Below are positions 8,578-16,203 of a stretch of DNA of 50,459 nucleotides, piece by piece (position 1 is the stretch's first letter; every line of letters starts with the position of its first letter). The notes under the pieces were generated by a model, which worked only from the letters and a program-made list of their open reading frames with translations, searched no databases and was not told where the DNA came from. Source of the stretch: JAYPAN01 sp038123715 (GTDB taxonomy: Bacteria > Pseudomonadota > Alphaproteobacteria > RS24); contig JAYPAN010000011.1 of NCBI GenBank assembly GCA_038123715.1, positions 1 to 50,459 on the forward strand, read 5' to 3'. The translations under genes and the position numbers were made by a program.

Positions 8578-9072
8578 ATGAAACGAGCCGACATAGAACG
8601 CAAGCTGGAAGATATCGGCCTTGTTCTGCCGCTGGCCAACACCGCCTTTGGCGCTTATCTGCCTTATCTGGTCAGCGGTTCCTATCTGATGGTCTCCGGT
8701 CAGGGGCCGGTGCTGGCTGCCGGTGGGTCAATTACCGGCAGGCTGGGTGACGGGCTGGAGATTGAAGATGGCAGCCGCGCCGCGCAACTTGCCGCGCTGA
8801 ACATAATCGCGCAAATGGATGTCGCGCTGAATGGTGATTTCTCGCGCGTGCGGCAATTCGTCAAGCTGACCGGCTATGTCAATTCAATGCCCGATTTCAC
8901 CCATCAACCGGCAGTGATTAACGGCGCTTCGGAATTGCTGGTCACGCTGTTTGGTGATGCCGGTCGCCATGCCCGCGCGGCGGTTGGTGTCGCCGCTTTG
9001 CCAATGGGCTGGGCGGTTGAAATCGACGCCATGATTGAAATCACACCTGCCAGCGATGAGACGCAAGCGTGA
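8578..9072 (+). CDS. RidA/YjgF-like protein
   Basis: A 164-residue member of the YjgF/YER057c/UK114 superfamily, related to enamine/imine deaminases such as RidA. Family features include LMVSGQGPV, an Ala-rich helix AAQLAALNIIAQM, VKLTGYVNSMPDF and the closing GVAALPMGWAVEID. The last strand lacks an obvious copy of the RidA substrate-binding arginine pattern (normally RxxV), so deaminase activity is uncertain; Arg residues do occur in RHARAAVGV just before it. The ATG at 8578 has AGGAGA 7 bases upstream. The stop overlaps the next gene by 4 bases (GTGA). Confidence 0.85.
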   Translation: MKRADIERKLEDIGLVLPLANTAFGAYLPYLVSGSYLMVSGQGPVLAAGGSITGRLGDGLEIEDGSRAAQLAALNIIAQMDVALNGDFSRVRQFVKLTGYVNSMPDFTHQPAVINGASELLVTLFGDAGRHARAAVGVAALPMGWAVEIDAMIEITPASDETQA

Positions 9073-10250
9073 GCCAAACTGCCAATGACACGGCCATAAG
9101 CCTGCGCGTGCTGGCTGATTTATCGCAAATATCGGCGGACGCATGGGACGCTTGCGCCAACCCGCCCGATTTTGCCTATAATCCTTTTATCGCTCATGCC
9201 TTTCTGAGTGCCTTGCAGGATAGTGGCTCGGCAACCGCCGATACCGGTTGGCTGGGGCAGCATTTGGTTTTGGAAGATGCGGCAGGCGCGGTGCAGGCGG
9301 TGATGCCGCTTTATCTGAAAAATCACAGCCAAGGGGAATATATTTTCGATTATGGCTGGGCCGATGCTTTTCACCGCGCCGGTGGGCGTTATTACCCCAA
9401 GCTGTTATCGGCCGTGCCATTCACACCGGCCGGTGGTCGCCGTTTGCTGGTCAAGCCGGGGCCGGATGCTGAAAACCATGAAACCAATTTGCTGGCCGGT
9501 GCGCTGACATTGATGGAAAAACTCGATGCCTCCTCCCTGCATATCAATTTCTTGCCGGAAGACGAATGGAGACGGCTTGGCGATAAGGGCTTATTGCGCC
9601 GCACTGACCAACAATTTCACTGGCTCAATCAGGGCTATGGCAGTTTTGATGACTTCCTTGCCTCGCTGGCGTCGCGCAAGCGCAAAAATCTGAAAAAAGA
9701 GCGCGCCCGTGCGCTGGAAAACAGCATTGAGGTTGAATGGCTGACCGGCAGCGATTTGACCGAAGCGCATTGGGATGCGTTTTTCCATTTCTACATGGAT
9801 ACCGGCAATCGCAAATGGGGAACGCCCTATCTGACCCGACCGTTTTTCTCACTGGTGCAAGAACGCATGGCTGAGCAAACCTTGCTTATCATGGCGCGGC
9901 GCGAAGGCCGATATATAGCAGGCGCGTTGAATTTTATCGGCGGCGACACGCTTTATGGCCGCAATTGGGGCTGTCTGGAAGACCACCCGTTCCTGCATTT
10001 CGAGCTGTGCTATTATCAGGCGATAGACTTTGCCATTGCGCGCGGTCTGGCGCGGGTGGAAGCGGGCGCGCAAGGCACACATAAGCTGGCGCGCGGCTAT
10101 GCCCCGCATCATATTTATTCCGCCCATCACATCGCCCATGAGGGCTTGCGCGACGCGGTGGCGCATTATCTTGACGGCGAGCGCGATTATGTTGACCGCG
10201 AAATAGAGGCGCTTGGTCGGCATACACCGTTCCGGCGTCCGCAAAACTAG
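9069..10250 (+). CDS. FemAB/GNAT-like protein (DUF482, PF04339 type)
   Basis: A 393-residue cytosolic protein resembling the peptidogalycan biosynthesis/recognition family (DUF482). Supporting segments are NPFIAHAFLSALQDSGS near the N-terminus, MPLYLKNHSQGEYIFDYGWADAF, a basic RKRKNLKKERA stretch at about 198-208, and a C-terminal acyltransferase-like FELCYYQAIDFAIARGLARVEAG followed by HKLARGY. The family is thought to be structurally related to GNAT/FemX acyltransferases; the substrate is unknown. Translation begins at GTG 9069, coupled to the RidA-like gene. It converges on the RTX gene with 4 bases between. Confidence 0.85.
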   Translation: MSQTANDTAISLRVLADLSQISADAWDACANPPDFAYNPFIAHAFLSALQDSGSATADTGWLGQHLVLEDAAGAVQAVMPLYLKNHSQGEYIFDYGWADAFHRAGGRYYPKLLSAVPFTPAGGRRLLVKPGPDAENHETNLLAGALTLMEKLDASSLHINFLPEDEWRRLGDKGLLRRTDQQFHWLNQGYGSFDDFLASLASRKRKNLKKERARALENSIEVEWLTGSDLTEAHWDAFFHFYMDTGNRKWGTPYLTRPFFSLVQERMAEQTLLIMARREGRYIAGALNFIGGDTLYGRNWGCLEDHPFLHFELCYYQAIDFAIARGLARVEAGAQGTHKLARGYAPHHIYSAHHIAHEGLRDAVAHYLDGERDYVDREIEALGRHTPFRRPQN

Positions 10251-10254
10251 CCCG

Positions 10255-11046
10255 TCACACAATCTCGAAATCAGTCATGGTCAGGGCTGTGGTGTAATCT
10301 TCCAGCACCATGACAATCACATCATCACTGGTGGTGACTGTATTGTTTTTCCAGTAAATCACCGTGTCATTTGTGCCGNNNNNNNNNNNNNNNNNNNNNN
10401 NNNNNNNNNNNNNNNNNNNNNNNNNNNNNNNNNNNNNNNNNNNNNNNNNNNNNNNNNNNNNNNNNNNNNNNNNNNNNNTGGTGGTGTTCGTCCAGCGAAT
10501 ATCGGCAGCATTTTGCAAAGCCGTCAGCGTGGTTTCATTGCCATTCGCCGTATCAATGCGTATTTTGTCACCGGAAGCAAAGTCTGTCACCGCATCTTTG
10601 CCGCGTGCGGCACTGCCCAATTCAAGCACAAAACAGTCATCGCCCGCGCCCCCTTCCAGCACATCTTCGCCGGACTGGCCGTAAAGCATGTCATCGCCCG
10701 CATCGCCAACCAGCCGGTCATCGCCTTCCTCGCCATGCAGCGCGTCATCACCGGCGCCGCCGCGCAGCTTGTCATTGCCCATGCCGCCATTAAATGTGTC
10801 ATTGCCCGCGCCACCGGCTATATGGTCATTGCCGCTTGAGCCGTGCCAATCCAGTTTTCTGTCAGAGCCGGACAGCGTGGTATCTGGGCCATATTGCCGC
10901 CATTGACGCGCTTGCCTATCATTTTGGCTGTCATTGTCATTGCGGTTCCTGTCGCGGTCGTTTCGGTCATCGCTTGCGCGGCTGCGGTCGAGCATCCACC
11001 AAATACACTGATAGAGGCTTGCCAGCCCGCCCGCTATTGTGAACAA
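10255..11046 (-). CDS. RTX-type calcium-binding repeat protein, interrupted by an assembly gap
   Basis: The N-terminal half has seven to eight consecutive glycine/aspartate nonapeptides (GGAGNDTFN, GGMGNDKLR, GGAGDDALH and so on), the Ca2+-binding beta-roll of RTX proteins. These are followed by FVLELGSAARGKDAVTDFASGDKIRID, which resembles the segment that closes RTX blocks in serralysin-like proteins. The N-terminus has a short hydrophobic stretch and then an Asp/Arg/Asn-rich linker (about residues 20-50). There is no clear Sec signal, which would fit type I secretion, but no transporter genes are nearby. 100 N at 10379-10478 interrupt the C-terminal part, so true length and frame are unknown. 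The TTG start at 11046 has no ribosome binding site; ATG 10995 is an alternative. Confidence 0.8.
   Translation of the reverse strand: MFTIAGGLASLYQCIWWMLDRSRASDDRNDRDRNRNDNDSQNDRQARQWRQYGPDTTLSGSDRKLDWHGSSGNDHIAGGAGNDTFNGGMGNDKLRGGAGDDALHGEEGDDRLVGDAGDDMLYGQSGEDVLEGGAGDDCFVLELGSAARGKDAVTDFASGDKIRIDTANGNETTLTALQNAADIRWTNTTXXXXXXXXXXXXXXXXXXXXXXXXXXXXXXXXXXGTNDTVIYWKNNTVTTSDDVIVMVLEDYTTALTMTDFEIV
10379..10478. other. Assembly gap (100 N)
   Basis: Exactly 100 N inside the RTX gene, the conventional placeholder for a gap of unknown size. The deposited frame continues across it only by arithmetic. Repetitive RTX coding DNA is a likely cause of the break. Confidence 0.98.
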
Positions 11047-11085
11047 TAGAAACCGGTTTCACCCCACATATAAAGGGAGGCTTTC

Positions 11086-11514
11086 ATGCAACTTCAAGAT
11101 GCCTATGATGACAATAATATCTTCGCCAAAATCCTGCGCGGCGACATGCCCTGCATCAAAGTCTATGAAGATGACGCGACGCTGGCCTTTATGGATATTA
11201 TGCCGCAAGCGCCGGGTCATGTTCTTGTTATTCCCAAAGAGGCGGCAACCAATTTTTTAACCCTTTCTTCTGCCGCCGCCGAGGCCACCATCAAAACCGC
11301 GCATAAGCTCGCCCCTGCCGTGCAACGCGCGGTCAATGCGCCGGGCTTTATGCTCGCCCAGCTTAACGGGTCAGCCGCCGGCCAAACCGTGCCGCATTAT
11401 CATTTGCACATTATCCCGCGCCGGGACGGCCTTGAAATGGCTCTGCATGCGCGCGACATGGCCGATATGGACGCACTTTCCGAACTGGCCGAAAAGATAC
11501 GCGCCGAGCTGTAA
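11086..11514 (+). CDS. HIT family hydrolase
   Basis: A 142-residue histidine-triad protein. The catalytic motif is HYHLHIIPR (about residues 104-112), with the nucleophilic histidine in the middle of the triad. Other family features are FAKILRGDMPCIKVYEDD, FMDIMPQAPGHVLVIPK and NGSAAGQTVPH. It probably hydrolyses nucleoside phosphoramidates or adenylylated metabolites (HinT/Fhit-like), but the substrate cannot be fixed. It has a strong ribosome binding site (AGGGAGG, 6 bases before the ATG). It is divergent from the RTX gene across about 40 bases and convergent with clpA. Confidence 0.92.
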   Translation: MQLQDAYDDNNIFAKILRGDMPCIKVYEDDATLAFMDIMPQAPGHVLVIPKEAATNFLTLSSAAAEATIKTAHKLAPAVQRAVNAPGFMLAQLNGSAAGQTVPHYHLHIIPRRDGLEMALHARDMADMDALSELAEKIRAEL

Positions 11515-11551
11515 CCTGTCTTTACTCTAACCCAACTCTAACCGATAGCGG

Positions 11552-13855
11552 TTAACTTACCGTTTCGTCGGCTTTTGCAACCTTGCCGCCCGGCTTGTCA
11601 TTTTTGAACTTGAAGCCGAGTTTTTTGTTGCGCCCCAATGTCACTTCGACAATGCCGCCATTTTTCAGCTTGCCGAATAATAATTCTTCTGCCAGCGGCT
11701 TTTTCACATTTTCCTGTATCACCCGCGCCATAGGTCGCGCGCCCATTTGCGGGTCATAACCGGTGGCGACCAGCCAATCCATTGCCGGTTTTGATACGGT
11801 AATCATCACATTGCGGTCGGCAAGCTGGGTTTCCAACTCAAGAATGAATTTCTCAACCACGCGGACAACCACTTCTTCGGGCAGATTGCCAAACTGCACA
11901 ACCGAATCCAGCCGATTGCGGAACTCCGGCGTAAACATGCGGTTTATCGCCTCCAAATCTTCACCTTCACGCCGCGCCCGGCCAAAGCCGATAGGTTCCT
12001 TCGCCATATCGGCGGCGCCGGCATTGGTGGTCATGATAAGAATGACATTGCGGAAATCGACTTTGCGGCCATTGGCGTCGGTCAGACTGCCATGATCCAT
12101 CACCTGCAACAGCACATTGAACAAATCGGGATGGGCTTTTTCAATCTCATCGAGCAGCAAGACGCAATGCGGATTCTGGTCAACGCCATCGGTCAGCAAG
12201 CCGCCCTGGTCATAGCCGACATAGCCGGGCGGTGCGCCAAGCAGGCGCGAGACTGTATGGCGCTCCATATATTCCGACATATCAAAGCGCAGCAATTCAA
12301 CGCCCATGATAGAGGCAAGCTGGCGCGCCACTTCGGTTTTGCCGACACCGGTCGGGCCGGAAAACAAATAGCTGCCTATCGGCTTGTCGGCCTCGCGCAA
12401 TCCGGCACGCGACAATTTTATCGACGATGACAGCGCGTCAATCGCCGCATCCTGACCGAACACAACCCGCTTCAGCGACACATCAAGACTGCGTAATTTC
12501 TCCGTATCATCTTTGGACACGGTTTTCGGGGGAATCCGCGCCATTGTCGCAATGACATTTTCAATATCCTTGACGCTGATTGTTTTCTTGCGCTTGGAGA
12601 CGGGCAGCAATTTCTGGGATGCGCCAACCTCGTCAATCACATCAATCGCCTTGTCGGGCAATTTACGCTCGGCCATATAGCGCGCCGACAATTCAACCGC
12701 TGTTTTCAGCGCGTCATTTGTGTAACGCACTTGGTGGAACTCTTCGAAGGAAGTTTTCAACCCTTGCAGGATTTTGATGCTGTCGCCAACGCTGGGTTCG
12801 ACCACATCAATTTTCTGAAAGCGGCGCGCCAGCGCGCGGTCTTTTTCAAAATGCTGGCGGAACTCTTTATAAGTGGTTGACCCCATGCAGCGCAGGCCGC
12901 CATTTTGCAAGGCCGGTTTCAGCAAATTGGAGGCATCCATCGCCCCGCCGGAGGTTGCGCCCGCGCCTATGACAGTGTGTATCTCATCAATAAACAACAC
13001 TGCCTCCGGCATTTCTTCCAATTCAGCCATGACCTGCTTGAGACGCTCCTCAAAGTCACCGCGATAGCGTGTGCCAGCCAGCAAAACGCCCATATCGAGC
13101 GAGAAAATCACATTATCCTGCAATATCTCCGGCACATCGCCTTCGATAATTTTGCGCGCCAGCCCTTCGGCAATAGCGGTTTTCCCGACACCGGGGTCAC
13201 CGACCAATAGCGGGTTGTTTTTATTGCGCCGACATAAAATCTGAATGGCGCGTGCCACTTCACGGCTGCGGCCAATCAGCGGGTCAACGCGACCCTTGCG
13301 CGCCTTTTCATTGAGATTGACGCAATAGGCGGCCAATGCTTCACCTTCGGCGGCAATGTCACTGCCTTCATCTTCACCTTCAGCACCGGTGACCCGGCGA
13401 GTTTCGGATTTACCAGGCTTTTTGGCAACGCCATGCGAAATGAAATTCACCGCATCATAGCGGGTCATTTCCTGCTCTTGCAGAAAATAGGCGGCATGGC
13501 TCTCGCGCTCGGCAAACATGGCGACAAGCACATTAGCGCCGGTCACTTCATCGCGGCCTGAGGATTGCACATGAATGGCGGCGCGCTGGATGACACGCTG
13601 AAAACCGGCTGTCGGTTTGCTGTCCTCGCCATCATCGACAATCAGACCGGTCAGCTCATTGTCGATATAATTGGTCAAATTGCGCTGCAAAGTGGAAACA
13701 TCCACCCCGCATGCCTCCATCACCGCCAGCGCTTCCGGGTCATGGGTCAGAGCCAAAAGTAAATGCTCAAGCGTCGAAAACTCGTGGTGACGCTCATTGG
13801 CCAGCACCAATGCGCGATGCAGTCCGTCTTCCAGTTCTTTTGAAAATGCAGGCAC
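11552..13855 (-). CDS. clpA: ATP-dependent Clp protease, ATPase subunit ClpA
   Basis: AAA+ unfoldase that feeds substrates, including N-degron proteins delivered by ClpS, into ClpP. The 767-residue protein has an N-domain (1-145), a D1 module (Walker A GDPGVGKT 219-226; Walker B VLFIDEIH 286-293) and a D2 module (Walker A GPTGVGKT 500-507; Walker B VLLLDEIE 565-572). The ClpP-docking IGF loop is at 622-624. No ClpB-type coiled-coil middle domain is present, which fits ClpA rather than ClpB. The start is GTG with AAGGAG 7 bases upstream. It lies 27 bases downstream of clpS on the same strand. Confidence 0.97.
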   Translation of the reverse strand: MPAFSKELEDGLHRALVLANERHHEFSTLEHLLLALTHDPEALAVMEACGVDVSTLQRNLTNYIDNELTGLIVDDGEDSKPTAGFQRVIQRAAIHVQSSGRDEVTGANVLVAMFAERESHAAYFLQEQEMTRYDAVNFISHGVAKKPGKSETRRVTGAEGEDEGSDIAAEGEALAAYCVNLNEKARKGRVDPLIGRSREVARAIQILCRRNKNNPLLVGDPGVGKTAIAEGLARKIIEGDVPEILQDNVIFSLDMGVLLAGTRYRGDFEERLKQVMAELEEMPEAVLFIDEIHTVIGAGATSGGAMDASNLLKPALQNGGLRCMGSTTYKEFRQHFEKDRALARRFQKIDVVEPSVGDSIKILQGLKTSFEEFHQVRYTNDALKTAVELSARYMAERKLPDKAIDVIDEVGASQKLLPVSKRKKTISVKDIENVIATMARIPPKTVSKDDTEKLRSLDVSLKRVVFGQDAAIDALSSSIKLSRAGLREADKPIGSYLFSGPTGVGKTEVARQLASIMGVELLRFDMSEYMERHTVSRLLGAPPGYVGYDQGGLLTDGVDQNPHCVLLLDEIEKAHPDLFNVLLQVMDHGSLTDANGRKVDFRNVILIMTTNAGAADMAKEPIGFGRARREGEDLEAINRMFTPEFRNRLDSVVQFGNLPEEVVVRVVEKFILELETQLADRNVMITVSKPAMDWLVATGYDPQMGARPMARVIQENVKKPLAEELLFGKLKNGGIVEVTLGRNKKLGFKFKNDKPGGKVAKADETVS

Positions 13856-13882
13856 GATATGGCTCCTTCTGACTTGTCTGAC

Positions 13883-14245
13883 CTAATCTTTTTCCATTGT
13901 GCATTGAAGCGGATGATCATGCTGCCTTGCAAGGTCCATCACCTGCGAAACTTTCGTTTCCGCGACTTCATAGGTAAATACGCCACATATGCCGACGCCG
14001 TTTTGATGCACATGCAGCATTATGCGGGTTGATTCTTCCGCGCTCTTGGAAAAAAAACGCTGCAAGACATAAACAACGAACTCCATCGGCGTGTAGTCAT
14101 CATTGAGCAGCAGCACTTTATACATTGACGGCTTTTTGGTTTTGGTGCGCGTCAGCGTGACCGTGCCGGACTCGCGGTCGGGCGGCTGACCCTGCTCGCT
14201 GCCTGATGCCTTGATTGTTCTGTCCAAGCCCATCAACTGATTCAT
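13883..14245 (-). CDS. clpS: ClpA adaptor protein ClpS
   Basis: A 120-residue N-end-rule adaptor that binds the ClpA N-domain. The conserved core runs from YKVLLLNDDYTPMEFVVYVL (residue-binding NDDYTPM motif) through the HVHQNG region to VFTYEVAETKV. About 40 flexible N-terminal residues precede it. The start is uncertain: the ATG at 14245 directly abuts AGGAGA (spacing too short), while an in-frame ATG at 14233 lies 12 bases after it and would give 116 residues. It is the first gene of a clpS-clpA pair. Confidence 0.94.
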   Translation of the reverse strand: MNQLMGLDRTIKASGSEQGQPPDRESGTVTLTRTKTKKPSMYKVLLLNDDYTPMEFVVYVLQRFFSKSAEESTRIMLHVHQNGVGICGVFTYEVAETKVSQVMDLARQHDHPLQCTMEKD

Positions 14246-14251
14246 TCTCCT

Positions 14252-14290
14252 ATTTGGCCTGTTTGGCCTCATTTTTGCAACCCTGTGCAA
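14252..14290. promoter_or_regulatory. Divergent clpS / D,D-carboxypeptidase intergenic region with repeats
   Basis: The gap between the divergent genes (14246-14372) contains a 9-bp direct repeat, TTTGGCCTG then TTTGGCCTC (14252-14269). It also contains a dyad TTGCA-N6-TGCAA (14275-14290). Both promoters must lie here; the dyad is a candidate protein-binding site. On the minus strand TTGCGT-N16-TACATT is a weak promoter candidate for clpS. Confidence 0.35.
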
Positions 14291-14372
14291 GAAAAGGATA
14301 CACACAATGTAGGTTAGGACTTTATTAACGCAAGCCCGTCTTGATAAGGTTCTGCTTAAGGAGTGATTCATT

Positions 14373-15611
14373 TTGGCACATAAAAATATGAAAAAACAAC
14401 AGCCTGACGCGGCATTTGGGCGGTTTTGTCGGGGTTTTTCGCCGCTTGCCAGCCTGCTCGGTATTTGCCTGACTTTGGCCGCATTGACCATTATGTCGCA
14501 CAGCGCGCAGGCCGCGCCGCCCTATGCCTCCATTGTTATTGACGCCCATAATGGGCGCATTTTGCAGGCGCATCGCGCCGAGCAGTCGCGCCATCCGGCC
14601 TCTCTCAGCAAATTGATGACGCTTTATCTGATGTTTCAGGATATTGAGAATGGTCGGTTAAAGCCCGACACGAAAATCAAAATATCCCATAATGCCGCGG
14701 CGCAGCCGGCCAGCCGCTTGGGCTTGCGCGCAGGCGATACGATTACCGCCCGCGAAGCCGTGCGCGCGCTGATTGTTAAATCGGCCAATGATGTCGCCAC
14801 GGCTGTCGCCGAGCATATGGCCGGGTCTGAGAAAAAATTCGCCCGCGAAATGACCCGCAAAGCACGCCAATTGAGCATGTTTGACACGGTTTTTGTTAAT
14901 GCCTCCGGCCTGCATAATAAACGCCAGAAAACAACCGCGCGCGATATGGCAAGACTGGCAGCGCGTCTGCTCAAACGCTTTCCGCATTTTGAACCGTTCT
15001 GGAACACGCGCTATTTCGACCATGATGGCAACCGCTATTACAGCCATAACCGGCTGCTTGGCCGCCTGCCCGGCGCGATTGGCATGAAAACCGGCTATAT
15101 TCGCGCGGCAGGCTATAATATCGCCTCGGTTGTGGAGCGTGGCGGGCGTCGGGTGATTGCCGTTGTGATTGGGGGACGCTCGGTTGCCGGACGCGATAAC
15201 CGCGTTGTCTCACTGGTTGAACGCCATATGCGCCGCGCGTCCAAAGCCTATCACAAATCCGGTATTTCCAAGCGCCAACACAGGCTGGCCGCCGCTTGGG
15301 GGGCAACGCCACAGGCCGTCAACAAAGCCAATCGTGCAGCACGGGCAGAAGAGGCACGCGCTTGGCAAATTCAAGTTGGCGCTTATCGTGCCGCCGCCTC
15401 GGCGCATTCGCGTCTCGCCCATGTGCGCGGCGCGACCGGTGCCACTTTGGCCGCCGCCAAGCCGGTAACAGACAAATCTGAGCGCAATGGCGAAGCCATT
15501 TACCGCGCCCGTTTTGCCAATCTGTCGCAAGCGCAAGCCTATAATGTGTGCGATATGCTGAAAGCGGCGCAGGCTGGCAGAAGTGCGGCTTGCGTGCCTA
15601 TCGCGCCCTAA
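14373..15611 (+). CDS. Secreted D-alanyl-D-alanine carboxypeptidase with C-terminal SPOR domain
   Basis: Low-molecular-weight penicillin-binding protein (peptidase S11) that trims the terminal D-Ala from peptidoglycan stem peptides in the periplasm. Of 412 residues, about the first 47 form a Sec signal (hydrophobic LASLLGICLTLAAL, cleavage after AQA). The active-site motifs are SLSK (77-80), SAN (137-139) and KTG (239-241). The C-terminus from about residue 333 (WQIQVGAYRAA) resembles a SPOR domain, which binds denuded septal peptidoglycan, so the enzyme probably works at the division site. The start is TTG with AAGGAG 9 bases upstream; ATG 14388 is an alternative. The stop codon lies in the first unit of a 16-bp tandem repeat. 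Confidence 0.93.
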   Translation: MAHKNMKKQQPDAAFGRFCRGFSPLASLLGICLTLAALTIMSHSAQAAPPYASIVIDAHNGRILQAHRAEQSRHPASLSKLMTLYLMFQDIENGRLKPDTKIKISHNAAAQPASRLGLRAGDTITAREAVRALIVKSANDVATAVAEHMAGSEKKFAREMTRKARQLSMFDTVFVNASGLHNKRQKTTARDMARLAARLLKRFPHFEPFWNTRYFDHDGNRYYSHNRLLGRLPGAIGMKTGYIRAAGYNIASVVERGGRRVIAVVIGGRSVAGRDNRVVSLVERHMRRASKAYHKSGISKRQHRLAAAWGATPQAVNKANRAARAEEARAWQIQVGAYRAAASAHSRLAHVRGATGATLAAAKPVTDKSERNGEAIYRARFANLSQAQAYNVCDMLKAAQAGRSAACVPIAP

Positions 15612-15761
15612 TCGTCAAGCGCCCTAATCNNNNNNNNNNNNNNNNNNNNNNNNNNNNNNNNNNNNNNNNNNNNNNNNNNNNNNNNNNNNNNNNNNNNNNN
15701 NNNNNNNNNNNNNNNNNNNNNNNNNNNNNGCGCCCTAATCGTCAAGCGCCCTAATCATCAA
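15603..15761. repeat. 16-bp tandem repeat array spanning an assembly gap
   Basis: Unit GCGCCCTAATCGTCAA: 15603-15618 complete, 15619-15629 cut by the gap, then 15730-15745 complete and 15746-15761 with one substitution. The array fills the space between two convergent genes, and its outermost copies encode their stop codons (TAA at 15609-15611 on plus; TAG at 15751-15753 on minus). The true copy number is unknown. Confidence 0.93.
15630..15729. other. Assembly gap (100 N)
   Basis: Exactly 100 N, a fixed-length placeholder. Both edges consist of the same 16-bp repeat in register, so the assembler most likely failed on the repeat and the missing DNA may be more copies of it. Confidence 0.98.
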
Positions 15762-16203
15762 GTAAAGTCTCGCGCGCTTTATTGAGTTGCGCCGCCAGCC
15801 AATCCGTGCCGCCACGGTCTGGGTGATTTTTGACAATCAATTCCCGATAGGCTGCTTCAATCGCGGCGCGGTCAGCGCCTTCTTCAAGCCCCAATATCTG
15901 CAAAGCCTCGGCGCGGCTCATCGGGCCATTCATCGGCTCTTTGCCCTGCCCGTTTGCGCTAAACGCCGGTGTCGCCGCTTGCCAGACGCGCCATACCCGC
16001 ACCAGCCAGAGCAACACAAACCCCAAGGGCGCGGCCAATTGATAGCGACCGGCAAAGGCCAGAAATATCATGCCCAGGCTGACCGTCACAAAGCCGACAA
16101 TCAGCAATAAACGGCGCAAGGCACTGGCCGTCATCCGCGCCAGCGTTGACAGCAACACATACAGCCCAAGAAAGGCCAGCGCCCCAAGCAGCAGATAAAA
16201 CAT
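15751..16203 (-). CDS. Membrane-anchored J-domain protein
   Basis: A 150-residue protein with two hydrophobic N-terminal segments (about 2-22 and 30-50), a third near 55-75, and a C-terminal J-domain. The J-domain contains LQILGLEEGADRAAIEAAY and the HPD motif in VKNHPDRGG (about residues 128-136) needed to stimulate Hsp70/DnaK. There is no Gly/Phe or zinc-finger region, so it is a type III J-protein, with the layout of DjlA-like or mitochondrial Tim14/Pam18 proteins. Its ATG overlaps the mipZ stop (TAATG), so it is probably translationally coupled to mipZ. Its own stop is inside the 16-bp repeat array. Confidence 0.87.
   Translation of the reverse strand: MFYLLLGALAFLGLYVLLSTLARMTASALRRLLLIVGFVTVSLGMIFLAFAGRYQLAAPLGFVLLWLVRVWRVWQAATPAFSANGQGKEPMNGPMSRAEALQILGLEEGADRAAIEAAYRELIVKNHPDRGGTDWLAAQLNKARETLLDD

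Noticed and set aside
11539..11554. Hairpin TAACCG-N4-CGGTTA between the HIT gene and clpA as a bidirectional terminator
   Set aside because: Only six base pairs, no T tract on either strand, and the stem overlaps the clpA stop codon.
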